Positions 42,417-48,654 of a stretch of DNA of 61,544 nucleotides are shown one piece after another. Both the position numbers and the translations under genes were made by a program. The DNA is from a virus. The stretch is taken from IMG/VR virus record IMGVR_UViG_3300037010_000926, positions 1-61,544 of that record, one strand, 5' to 3'. Position 1 is the stretch's first letter; every line of letters starts with the position of its first letter. The notes under the pieces are model-generated. The model saw only the letters and a list, made by a program, of their open reading frames with translations, did not search any database and was not told the DNA's origin.

Positions 42417-42665
42417 TTAGTCCTTTCGAGGCTGGGCCTCAACTCCGAAGTTGGGCGTCTTGCTGCACGCCGCCGCCGGGTATTCCAGCGCATCGGTCGG
42501 GTGGTACAGGTGAGATCGCTTGCCGCCAGGAATCCACAGCCGCAAGTACTGGCCGCGTGAACCGACGATGCGCGCTTGAATGCGCGCGCCGTCACCGACA
42601 ATCGTGACGGTCATTCCGCGCTTGGCCGGAACCTTGTAGGCTCTGCGGATGTAGTCCATGCTCAT
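42417..42665 (-). CDS. Cassette gene 2b, hypothetical
   Basis: 82 aa from ATG 42665. MSMDYIRRAYKVPAKRGMTV, VGSRGQYLRLWIPGGKRSHL: a small beta-barrel-like protein common in phages. The reading frame runs through eroded attC 1 (C-terminus ACSKTPNFGVEAQPRKD), so its tail is encoded by the recombination site. The start overlaps the upstream stop (TGATG). Confidence 0.7.
   Translation of the reverse strand: MSMDYIRRAYKVPAKRGMTVTIVGDGARIQARIVGSRGQYLRLWIPGGKRSHLYHPTDALEYPAAACSKTPNFGVEAQPRKD
42428..42456 (+). repeat. attC site 1 (eroded)
   Basis: Hairpin GAGGC/GCCTC 42428-42440, then L''-like CCTCAAC, spacer TCCGAA and R'' GTTGGGC 42450-42456. No R'/L' half is recognisable. The upstream gene reads through it. 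Confidence 0.55.
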
Positions 42666-42880
42666 CACCGGCTCCCGCAGCGCCAGCATCCGGCCACCTT
42701 GCCCCAAGCGCACTCGTGGCAACCTGCCGAGCGCACGGGGCCAGCGTTGGGGCCGCTGGAAATCAGGCGCGCTCGCTGTTCAGGCGTCAGCGTGCCGGCG
42801 CTGGCGCGCTGTTCCACCGGCCGCCCAACCCCTCGCTCGAAAGGAGGCGCAACGGCCGGTGTCTCGTTTTCGGGCTTCAT
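42665..42880 (-). CDS. Cassette gene 2a, Cys-containing small protein
   Basis: 71 aa from ATG 42880. Acidic/Pro N-terminus, TLTPEQRARLISSGPNAGPV, then CHECAWGKVAGCWRCG, a four-Cys pattern able to bind zinc. Coupled to gene 2b by overlap. Starts just inside eroded attC 2. Confidence 0.6.
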   Translation of the reverse strand: MKPENETPAVAPPFERGVGRPVEQRASAGTLTPEQRARLISSGPNAGPVRSAGCHECAWGKVAGCWRCGSR

Positions 42881-42910
42881 CGCGCGCACCTTTCAGCTCG
42901 AACGTTATGC
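42847..42910 (+). repeat. attC site 2 (eroded)
   Basis: R'' GTTATGC 42904-42910 with spacer TCGAAC is clear and contains the TAA of cassette gene 3. A possible R' GCGCAAC lies at 42847-42853, one mismatch from the complement of R'' at 42450. L boxes are not convincing. Confidence 0.4.
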
Positions 42911-43186
42911 AGCACCAACAGCCGCATCCCACTGCCGCCGCATCTTGTCCAGCATCTCCACGTCGTCGCTGGTTAGTGCGTGGCCTGGCTTCTGCGCCAG
43001 GTTGTAGGCAAAGTTCGCCAGCAGTCCGCCGGCTGACCTCGCGACAGCGTGCCGCTTGTCGCACCCAGCTATCGCCAGCGCTTCCACGCGCTGCGCGAAC
43101 GCATGCACCGTTCGGCCGGTCGGTGCGCCTTCCGGGGCGCCTCGCGTCACATCGCGCCATTCCCTGTTCGCCGTCTTTCTGTCCAT
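42905..43186 (-). CDS. Cassette gene 3, phage-type hypothetical
   Basis: 93 aa. MDRKTANREWRDVTRGAPEG, then RSAGGLLANFAYNLAQKPGH and a helical end. This small protein is familiar from Burkholderiales prophages, function unknown. Shine-Dalgarno AAAGGAA upstream; its stop TAA lies in R'' of attC 2. Confidence 0.75.
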   Translation of the reverse strand: MDRKTANREWRDVTRGAPEGAPTGRTVHAFAQRVEALAIAGCDKRHAVARSAGGLLANFAYNLAQKPGHALTSDDVEMLDKMRRQWDAAVGAA

Positions 43187-43226
43187 CTCAGTTCCTTTCG
43201 TTGTTGCCCAGCATGGGCCGGGCGCT

Positions 43227-43292
43227 GCCTAACATCCGCTCAACCTGACCCATCCGGCAAGCCGGCCGTGCTGGTTAGCTCAATCGTTAGGC
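43227..43292 (+). repeat. attC site 3
   Basis: R' GCCTAAC 43227-43233, L' GCTCAACC 43238-43245, L'' GGTTAGC 43273-43279, spacer TCAATC, R'' GTTAGGC 43286-43292. L' has one extra C relative to the complement of L''. Inner hairpin CCGGC/GCCGG. Confidence 0.9.
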
Positions 43293-43586
43293 CACGCACT
43301 CTGTCGGCGGCGTCACTTCGCGGTTTGCTCTGAGCCTGTCGATGGTGCGCTGAAGATTGACGGCTTCAGCTTCGCGCTTCTCCGCTTGAATTCGCACCGC
43401 ATCGTGTAGCCAGTCGAGCCGACGCCCCAGGCCCTCTACGATGTTGTTCGCGTTTTCACGCGCATACGATCCCGGCTCCAACAGTTGCGCCATGCTGCTC
43501 ACGGCAAACTTGAGGCGGTCAAGCTCAGAGAGCACTTCATTTGGCCCGTAGAACTCATTCCCGAGGGTTCTGTTTCGCTGCCCCAT
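43287..43586 (-). CDS. Cassette gene 4, helical hypothetical
   Basis: 99 aa from ATG 43586 (GGAAAGGA upstream). MGQRNRTLGNEFYGPNEVLS, then coiled-coil-like stretches (RRLDWLHDAVRIQAEKREAE). Its TAA lies within R'' of attC 3. Confidence 0.7.
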   Translation of the reverse strand: MGQRNRTLGNEFYGPNEVLSELDRLKFAVSSMAQLLEPGSYARENANNIVEGLGRRLDWLHDAVRIQAEKREAEAVNLQRTIDRLRANREVTPPTECVA

Positions 43587-43609
43587 CTGCTTCCTTTCCG
43601 GCCAACGTG

Positions 43610-43696
43610 GCCTAACTGGTAGTTGCATCGGACCCGCATCGCGGGCATTGGTTACTCGGTCGGGTCAGCGGCGGGCCGCTGAACTCCACGTTATCC
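43610..43696 (+). repeat. attC site 4
   Basis: R' GCCTAAC 43610-43616 and R'' GTTATCC 43690-43696 are clear; L boxes are weak. The interior holds two hairpins, CCCGC/GCGGG and TCAGCGGC/GCCGCTGA. A 35-codon ORF (43612-43719, minus) spans the site. Confidence 0.65.
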
Positions 43697-43719
43697 AGAC
43701 ACCAATACCGGCTCGTCAT
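43612..43719 (-). CDS. Zinc-ribbon-like micro-ORF across attC 4
   Basis: 35 aa: YWCLDNVEFSGPP then QCPRCGSDATTS, with one WC and one CPRC knuckle. It overlaps the end of cassette gene 5 and ends at the TAG in R' of attC 4. Composition is protein-like, but it may be incidental. Confidence 0.35.
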   Translation of the reverse strand: MTSRYWCLDNVEFSGPPLTRPSNQCPRCGSDATTS

Positions 43720-44137
43720 CGGCTCCAGCGCTTTGCGGGGCCTTGGTGGTGTCCACGTCAAAGGCCAGCCGCATGAACCGCGCCGCCGCAGCATTGGCCG
43801 CGTCGTGCGGCGCCCCCTCGTCCATCATCGAAACCGCGACGTTGCAATGCCAAGTCCACGCATAGTGCGGGTCGTCACGCATCGCGCTCTTGATGATGTT
43901 CATGGTTTCGCCGCACGGTGAGGCTGCCCTGCCAGGTCTGCACCGTGCAGGCCACTGGAAGAAAGGATCGCAGGCCTGGTCCACGCCGCGCAGCGTGAGA
44001 AACGCTTTCACGGCATCGGCGGCTGGTGCTGCGTCGTCGGTGGCTGAAAGCGTGATGCGCTCATCGCGGGTTGTCAAAAAACCGGCAAAGTCGTAGATCG
44101 CGCCAGAAACAATATGGTCAAGGCTTTCAATGCTCAT
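43691..44137 (-). CDS. Cassette gene 5, apparent fusion of two phage-type proteins
   Basis: 148 aa. Residues 1-62 (YDFAGFLTTRDERITLSATD, then DPFFQWP) and residues 79-148 (MNIIKSAMRDDPHYAWTWHC, HDAANAAAARFMRLAFDVD) each look like a separate small phage protein. The joining stretch ARCRPGRAASPCGET is encoded by a GCACGGTG/CACCGTGC inverted repeat, perhaps a lost site between two cassettes. TAA lies in R'' of attC 4. Confidence 0.7.
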   Translation of the reverse strand: MSIESLDHIVSGAIYDFAGFLTTRDERITLSATDDAAPAADAVKAFLTLRGVDQACDPFFQWPARCRPGRAASPCGETMNIIKSAMRDDPHYAWTWHCNVAVSMMDEGAPHDAANAAAARFMRLAFDVDTTKAPQSAGADDEPVLVSG

Positions 44138-44174
44138 TGGATTTCCATTCGCTTGCCAGCATTTACAGGGTGCT

Positions 44175-44235
44175 GGCTAACCCTTCGTTTAAGGCCCGAC
44201 TGCCTTCGGCAGCGGCCTTAACTCAATCGTTCGGC
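44175..44235 (+). repeat. attC site 5 (textbook)
   Basis: R' GGCTAAC 44175-44181, spacer CCTTC, L' GTTTAAGG, inner stem CTGCC/GGCAG, L'' CCTTAAC, spacer TCAATC, R'' GTTCGGC 44229-44235. L' has one extra T relative to the complement of L''; spacers are 5 and 6 bases as in aadA-type sites. Polarity: plus. Confidence 0.95.
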
Positions 44236-44236
44236 C

Positions 44237-44563
44237 TCACGCGGCGCGGTCCAGCCGCTCAATCTCGGCGACGATCAGCGCGCCAGCCCGCACCAGGTCT
44301 GCACGCGGGTTTTTCGGCTTGAGCCATTGCAAGGACCATCCAGACCAGCGCCAGATCAAACGCTGCAGGTCTGACCCTGCGGTGTAGGGTCCAACGGCAT
44401 ACGATGCGGCGGCAACAGCCATGTTGCCGGCCATGTGCTTGTCATCGTGCTCGGGCGTCCAGCCCTCAACCTCGATCTGCCGTCGCCGCTCGGTAGCAAT
44501 GTCGCGCAGGGCATCCGATCCCCAAGCAATCGGGGGCGGTGCTTCGTGTGTTCCTTGGTCCAT
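44237..44563 (-). CDS. Cassette gene 6, phage-type hypothetical
   Basis: 108 aa from ATG 44563 (MDQGTHEAPPP; AAAGGAAAG upstream). Core DIATERRRQIEVEGWTPEHD, then AGNMAVAAASYAVGPYTAGS, a widespread phage protein of unknown role. The stop is two bases from R'' of attC 5. An upstream in-frame ATG at 44587 is possible. Confidence 0.75.
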   Translation of the reverse strand: MDQGTHEAPPPIAWGSDALRDIATERRRQIEVEGWTPEHDDKHMAGNMAVAAASYAVGPYTAGSDLQRLIWRWSGWSLQWLKPKNPRADLVRAGALIVAEIERLDRAA

Positions 44564-44581
44564 CGTCTTTCCTTTCGTGTC

Positions 44582-44613
44582 GGCCACAAGCGGGCCTAAT
44601 TCAAACGTTGGGC
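44582..44613 (+). repeat. attC site 6 (eroded)
   Basis: GGCC/GGCC hairpin remnant, L''-like GCCTAAT, spacer TCAAAC and R'' GTTGGGC 44607-44613. The R'/L' half is missing. Confidence 0.5.
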
Positions 44614-44617
44614 AGCA

Positions 44618-44803
44618 TCAGTCTTCGGTGCTGTCGCAGCTTAGGCACTCAACGTCGTCGCCCATGTCGCACATGCAGCACTTCTCTGCACCGCAATGCG
44701 GGCATTCATCAAGTCCCTGTGGCTCGTTCGGTTTGTTGTGCTTTCGGTCGTGCGTAGTAGCGCCACAGCTTGGGCATTCATCATCGGTTTCGCGGTAGTT
44801 CAT
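44618..44803 (-). CDS. Cassette gene 7, multi-zinc-knuckle protein
   Basis: 61 aa from ATG 44803 (AAGGAAAAAC upstream). Four Cys pairs: CPSC, CPHC, CCMC and CLSC; acidic C-terminus. Probably two zinc ribbons. Could bind nucleic acid or act as a small adaptor; no family assigned. Confidence 0.7.
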   Translation of the reverse strand: MNYRETDDECPSCGATTHDRKHNKPNEPQGLDECPHCGAEKCCMCDMGDDVECLSCDSTED

Positions 44804-44824
44804 GTTTTTCCTTCCGGGCGTGCT

Positions 44825-44884
44825 GCCCAATAGTTCAATCAAGCCGACCTCCCTGCGGTCGGCAACTTATCTCAGGCGTTGTGC
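44825..44884 (+). repeat. attC site 7
   Basis: R' GCCCAAT 44825-44831 (one base off), L' ATCAAG with stem GCCGACC/GGTCGGC, L'' CTTAT, R'' GTTGTGC 44878-44884. The extra C in L' is again present. The C-terminus and stop of the methyltransferase gene lie in this site. Confidence 0.8.
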
Positions 44885-45357
44885 CCTACTACCACGAAGC
44901 CGAGGCCGCTTTGCCTGAGTGCGTCCAGGTTCGCGCTTCCGTAGGCCACCAGTGCTATCGGGGCGCCGCTGTTGAAATCCGCCCGCCGTCCGTCCACGTA
45001 GTGGAAGTGCGGGCGCCCTTTGAGGAACAGCACGCCGTCTGCCGCTCCCCAGATCGTTTCGTAAAACATCGCCGTCTCGGTGCGCGCCGGAATCAAGGCC
45101 ACCCCGTTCCCGTGGTCGCGCATCTTCCGAAGCCACTTCACGGCCTCGCGCCCGAATGGTGGGTTGCACCACACGCGGCCAAACCACGGCAACGCCAGCC
45201 CATCGTCGTGCGCCGTGTAGTGCTGTGCCGCCGTTTCCCAAGGCCGCACCACTGGCGCGCACGGGTCAAGATCGAAGGCGCCTAGCGCCCGCAGGATCTC
45301 CGGTGGAGTCAGCCATTCGTCGTGTCCGCCATTCTTCTGGTGCGCGCTCAAACCCAT
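44872..45357 (-). CDS. Cassette gene 8, phage N6-adenine DNA methyltransferase
   Basis: 161 aa. DEWLTPPEILRALGAFDLDP, then GRVWCNPPFGREAVKWLRKM with the catalytic NPPF motif, and an AdoMet-site Asp in DLDPCAP; matches the phage Dam-type family (PF05869 from memory). Length is normal. It would methylate adenine, perhaps masking phage DNA from restriction. Its last codons (GHNA) are contributed by attC 7. Confidence 0.88.
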   Translation of the reverse strand: MGLSAHQKNGGHDEWLTPPEILRALGAFDLDPCAPVVRPWETAAQHYTAHDDGLALPWFGRVWCNPPFGREAVKWLRKMRDHGNGVALIPARTETAMFYETIWGAADGVLFLKGRPHFHYVDGRRADFNSGAPIALVAYGSANLDALRQSGLGFVVVGHNA

Positions 45358-45376
45358 CTCACTTGTCCCCCGTGTG

Positions 45377-45446
45377 GCACAACCTGTCGCGCGAAGGGAC
45401 GCGCCGCGATGAAGCTGCGTCGCGCCCCTCCACTCTGTCGGTAGGC
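45377..45446 (+). repeat. attC site 8 (degenerate)
   Basis: R' GCACAAC 45377-45383 is the exact complement of the unit's left R'' (GTTGTGC, 44878). R'' reads GGTAGGC 45440-45446, one mismatch from the complement of R' at 45710. Interior stem GGGaCGCG/CGCGcCCC with mismatches. Confidence 0.6.
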
Positions 45447-45450
45447 CCGC

Positions 45451-45687
45451 TCAAGTGAAGGCGCTCCACCCGTTGTCCGGGTCGTACTCGCCGCCGTCCT
45501 CGGACAAGCCGCCTTCCGACTGGAACCAGCCAAGCTCGCACATGCGCTGCTGGTCTGCTGGCGTCAGGGGCTTGTCGGTCTTGTAGGCGTAAAACTGGTC
45601 GTGCTCGGCGCCGATGTGGAAGCCGTCGCCGTCCGTGTAGTACGGGCGCAGCGTGTTCAGGCCGTCAATGAATTTGCTCAGTCTCAT
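45451..45687 (-). CDS. Cassette gene 9, phage-type hypothetical
   Basis: 78 aa. RLSKFIDGLNTLRPYYTDGD, then GFHIGAEHDQFYAYKTDKPL and an acidic Gly-rich tail (GGLSEDGGEYDPDNGWSAF). Known among phages and bacteria as a short conserved protein; function unknown. GAGAGGA upstream. Confidence 0.75.
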   Translation of the reverse strand: MRLSKFIDGLNTLRPYYTDGDGFHIGAEHDQFYAYKTDKPLTPADQQRMCELGWFQSEGGLSEDGGEYDPDNGWSAFT

Positions 45688-45763
45688 GCTTTTCCTCTCC
45701 AGCCCGCAGGCCTAACTGGTCGCTCAAGCGGCGCGCTGCCGGCGTGCTGTCGTTGTCCATCAT
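45665..45763 (-). CDS. Micro-ORF starting in the loop of attC 9
   Basis: 32 codons (MMDNDSTPAARRLSDQLGLR...), with AGGAGG almost touching its double ATG. It starts in the attC 9 loop and overlaps the start of gene 9 in another frame. Might couple translation across the site; product function unlikely to be guessed. Confidence 0.35.
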   Translation of the reverse strand: MMDNDSTPAARRLSDQLGLRAGEEKHETEQIH

Positions 45764-45805
45764 TCCTCCTGTGCGGGCAGCGCCCGCTTAGCTCCAAAGT
45801 TGGGC
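45710..45805 (+). repeat. attC site 9
   Basis: R' GCCTAAC 45710-45716, spacer TGGTC, L' GCTCAAGC 45722-45729, L'' GCTTAGC 45786-45792, spacer TCCAAA, R'' GTTGGGC 45799-45805. About 17 paired bases with the canonical extra C in L'. The 34-base loop holds a minus-strand AGGAGG and ATG. Confidence 0.92.
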
Positions 45806-45835
45806 GGCTTGCTGCGGGGCCAGCAGGGCACCAGC

Positions 45836-45928
45836 TCATCCGGCACGTCCGCAGAGCCCCAACAGCAGGCACGGCCTGAGCTGGCCCAGGGTCATCAACC
45901 CGGCGCGGTTGATGGGCGTGGTGCTCAC
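45836..45928 (-). CDS. Short ORF at the right edge of the array
   Basis: 30 aa from GTG 45928 (VSTTPINRAGLMTLGQLRPC...), overlapping the stop of the DUF1351-like gene. May be the remnant of a gene truncated where the array joins the phage backbone. Confidence 0.35.
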   Translation of the reverse strand: MSTTPINRAGLMTLGQLRPCLLLGLCGRAG

Positions 45929-46797
45929 GCCGCCACCTTGCGGATGGACACGGACTCCTTGAACTCGGCGTGGCAGCCGGGCACCTTGAAGTTTTCGCGC
46001 TGCAGATCGGCCAGCTTGTTCAGGGCCGACTGGTCCACGCTCAGCACACCGACCAGCGAGAGGTCACCCTTCTCGATCAGCACGGCCACATGGGCGATCA
46101 GCTTCGGGGCATTGGTGCACTCAGCCACATACTTGCCACGCACACCTTTGGTTTTGGGTGCTGCGTGCCCGCCGCCGCTGCTGTAGCTGACAACCTTCTG
46201 GGCCTGATGCAGCGCCGTGTCGGACGCCACTGCAGCGCGCTCCATCAGATCGTTGGCGGCGACCACGCTGCCCGCCTGGCGCGCTTCCTGGGCCTGCTGA
46301 GCCAGGTTCAGCGCCTCGGTCTGGGCTGCGGCCTCAACCAAAGCAGCGGCGGCCACCGCTTCCTCGTGCGCCTTGCGCTCGATCTCTGCCTGCTCGGCGG
46401 CCTTGCGCTGCACCTCCTTGTTGTAGCCGAGGATCTTGGTCTTGGTGCCGTCGACCTTGGTGTTGATGAAGGTGCCGGCCGCGTTGTAGCCGTCGTTGAT
46501 GCGGGAGGCCAGGTCGCGCAGGGGCTTGGTGCGCTCCAGGCGCTCCTTCTCGATCGCGACTGAGACGCCAGACAGGCGGCCCGCCATTTGCTGGGCCTCG
46601 GCCAGCATCTCGGGCGAGTCGATGATGATGGCGTCGATCACCTCCAGGTCGGGACCGATACGGTTGACGTATTCCTGCAGCCCCGGACTGACGATGGTGA
46701 TGCTGCTCGGCTCGGCGAGCACCTTGGCCACCAGGGCTTGCAGATCGGCCATCGGGCCGGTGGTGGCGAGGGTGGCGACGGTGATGTCTTGTGTCAT
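45925..46797 (-). CDS. DUF1351-like protein of the recombination cluster
   Basis: 290 aa. Helical, with a coiled coil around GYNKEVQRKAAEQAEIERKA and KERLERTKPLRDLASRINDG near residue 85. Similar proteins sit beside RecT/Erf/Sak annealing genes and Cas4-like nucleases in phages. Starts 4 bases inside the nuclease stop. Confidence 0.65.
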   Translation of the reverse strand: MTQDITVATLATTGPMADLQALVAKVLAEPSSITIVSPGLQEYVNRIGPDLEVIDAIIIDSPEMLAEAQQMAGRLSGVSVAIEKERLERTKPLRDLASRINDGYNAAGTFINTKVDGTKTKILGYNKEVQRKAAEQAEIERKAHEEAVAAAALVEAAAQTEALNLAQQAQEARQAGSVVAANDLMERAAVASDTALHQAQKVVSYSSGGGHAAPKTKGVRGKYVAECTNAPKLIAHVAVLIEKGDLSLVGVLSVDQSALNKLADLQRENFKVPGCHAEFKESVSIRKVAA

Positions 46798-47384
46798 GAC
46801 TTGCTCCAGCGGTAGACGTTAAGGAGGGAGCAGAACGCCGGCCAGTCGGCCGGGTTGTCCCACGAGAGAAATCGGTAGCGGCCATCGGGCCTGAGCTGCA
46901 CCGAGCCGCGCCTGGCGCGGATGTAGCGCGGATCCTGGTTGGCACGCATGGCCCGGTAGGCTGCGGTCTGCATCCCCCAGGCCTTGTGGTCTTGCAGGCT
47001 GCTCTTGATGTCGATGACCCAGGGCTCAGGCTCGCCGTCCAGCGTGCCGGTGCGGTCCCAGGTGCCGGCAAACCCGGCGTCGTGGTAGTCGCGCTCCTCG
47101 ACCGAATCCCAGACCGGCTTGCGGTCGCGGATAAAGGCCTTCCACGCCTTGAGGTAGCCCATGTACAGGCCGTCCTCCATCAAGGCCAGCGCCTCCTCGT
47201 CCAGCTCACCCAGGTCATAGGCCTCGGTCATGGCGTGCACAAACGTGCCCCGCTCCTGGGCCACTTCGAGGATGTGCTTGGGCACACCCGCGAAAGGCTG
47301 CAGCAGATTCAGCACCTGGGTCACGCTGGGCACCACCTGTCCGTGCCAGCGGTAGGTGTGCGAGGAGGGCTCGAAGGTCAGCAT
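46794..47384 (-). CDS. PD-(D/E)XK exonuclease, Cas4/RecB-like
   Basis: 196 aa. YRWHGQVVPSVTQVLNLLQP, AQERGTFVHAMTEAYDLG (the GxxxH motif), FAGTWDRTGTLDGEPEPW then VIDIKSSLQDHK, the D...DxK catalytic core. Would resect DNA ends for phage recombination together with the neighbouring 393-aa protein. Confidence 0.75.
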   Translation of the reverse strand: MLTFEPSSHTYRWHGQVVPSVTQVLNLLQPFAGVPKHILEVAQERGTFVHAMTEAYDLGELDEEALALMEDGLYMGYLKAWKAFIRDRKPVWDSVEERDYHDAGFAGTWDRTGTLDGEPEPWVIDIKSSLQDHKAWGMQTAAYRAMRANQDPRYIRARRGSVQLRPDGRYRFLSWDNPADWPAFCSLLNVYRWSKS

Positions 47385-48565
47385 CAGGCGAGCCGGCGGC
47401 GCAGTTTGGCGAAGTCATCCTGGGTCAAGCCTTCCAGGGTGACGGGATCCTTCACCGAGGTGATGCCCAGCTCATCAAGCACCGTGATGAGGTCGAGCGA
47501 CTTGACGCGCGCCTTGACCCGGATGTTGGCCTTTTCACCGTCACTGGCCAGCGGGCTACCCTCGGCCACCGCCGGTTCGTCAGGTGCTGGCGCTGGCGTA
47601 GGGGATGGAGCCGGCGCCGGGGAGGGGGCAGCAACGGGCTCAGCGGCCTGCACGGGGGCCGCATCGGCGGCTGGTGCAGGGGTGGGTGCCTGAGCGGGCT
47701 CGGACGCCACAGCGGGCTCAGGAGCCGGCGCCGGGGCGTCGGCCTTCTTGCGCGGCACGGCCGGCGCCTGGCTGGCCTGGGGTTCCTCGGCGCCCTCCAT
47801 GGCAAAGGCACGCTCGGGCGTGGTGTCGCCTTCACGCAGCGAGGTCAAGATGCCGCGCAGGGTGACCAAGTTGTCCAGGCTGATGTCGTCGATGCCGGCG
47901 ATGCCCAGGAAGGAGTAGACCGTGGTGGGCTGCACGCCAAAGCGCAGCAGATCCTGCATGGCGTTGGCCCGGCGGGTGCCCAGGGTCTTGAAGTCGCCCA
48001 TGGCGCACTCTCTGGCGGCGGTTTGCAGGTCAGCCCAGAAGGCCTTGGGCACCCCCTTGAGCGCCGCGTTGCGCAGGGCGATCGAGCTGGCGGCGTTGCC
48101 GGTGACGCCGATCATGTCGGCGCTGAAGCGCCGACCCTCCGCGTCCACGATGCGGCGCTGCACCTCGTAGGTGATGGCCACGTTGCGCTCCAGGTCGTGA
48201 AACACGCCCTGGGCGGTGATGTAGTCACCCTGGTCGCTGACCACACGGGCGCCAGCACGGCAGTTGCCCCAGGCGCTGAGCACGATCTCGGCAAAGCGAG
48301 CGCTCGGGCCTTCGATGCTGACATCGACGTAGCGGCGCGTCACCTTGTCGTACTTCTTGCGCGGGAGCACGTAGAAGCACTCGGACGCGATCACCTCGTT
48401 GAGGGTGACCATTTGCAGCGCCTCGTCGCGGAAGCGTTTGATGGAGCGTGGCCACTTCTTGGCCGTGCTGATCTGCATGTCGATCTCGCCGCGATTGAGT
48501 AGCGCGACCGTGCCACTCTCAGCAACCAGATGTTCCCGGGCAGAGCCGGTGCTGTCGTCGTCCAT
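47384..48565 (-). CDS. Putative single-strand-annealing recombination protein
   Basis: 393 aa. Conserved core FRDEALQMVTLNEVIASECF, GPSARFAEIVLSAWGNCRAG, VTGNAASSIALRNAALKGV, then an Ala/Pro-rich tail and a short C-terminal domain. Proteins of this type sit before a Cas4-like nuclease and DUF1351, where an annealing protein is expected. The biochemical call is from gene context, not a recognised motif. Confidence 0.55.
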   Translation of the reverse strand: MDDDSTGSAREHLVAESGTVALLNRGEIDMQISTAKKWPRSIKRFRDEALQMVTLNEVIASECFYVLPRKKYDKVTRRYVDVSIEGPSARFAEIVLSAWGNCRAGARVVSDQGDYITAQGVFHDLERNVAITYEVQRRIVDAEGRRFSADMIGVTGNAASSIALRNAALKGVPKAFWADLQTAARECAMGDFKTLGTRRANAMQDLLRFGVQPTTVYSFLGIAGIDDISLDNLVTLRGILTSLREGDTTPERAFAMEGAEEPQASQAPAVPRKKADAPAPAPEPAVASEPAQAPTPAPAADAAPVQAAEPVAAPSPAPAPSPTPAPAPDEPAVAEGSPLASDGEKANIRVKARVKSLDLITVLDELGITSVKDPVTLEGLTQDDFAKLRRRLA

Positions 48566-48606
48566 GGGTTCTCCTAGTAACTCGTCTGGGTTGACGGTGT
48601 ACCTAG

Positions 48607-48635
48607 AAGGTATACCAAATGCCGACAGAGGTCAA
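48607..48635 (-). promoter_or_regulatory. Leftward promoter of the recombination/array operon
   Basis: Minus strand: TTGACC (48630-48635), 17 bp, TACCTT (48607-48612). About 40 bp before the 48565 start. With no strong terminator seen downstream, the transcript could run through the cassette array to xis-int. Confidence 0.45.
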
Positions 48636-48654
48636 CCATTTTGGATTAAAGGTT

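Larger units (their letters stand above)
42143..45805 (-). mobile_element. Integron cassette array without integron integrase (CALIN) in a phage
   Basis: About nine units, each bounded on the left by a GTTRRRY-type R'' and, in well-kept units, on the right by an R' (RYYYAAC) complementary to it. Perfect matches: 43286/43610 and 44878/45377. One mismatch: 42904/43227, 43690/44175, 44607/44825 and 45440/45710. Sites 3, 5, 7 and 9 have clear L'/L'' stems with the extrahelical base; 1, 2 and 6 are eroded. All genes are leftward, stops at R'' and starts by R', opposite to attC polarity. Lies between xis and the recombination cluster. Confidence 0.85.

Noticed and set aside
42665-43248. Plus-strand ORF of 196 codons in the array
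   Set aside because: It has no Shine-Dalgarno, unnatural composition, and overlaps three well-formed minus-strand genes.
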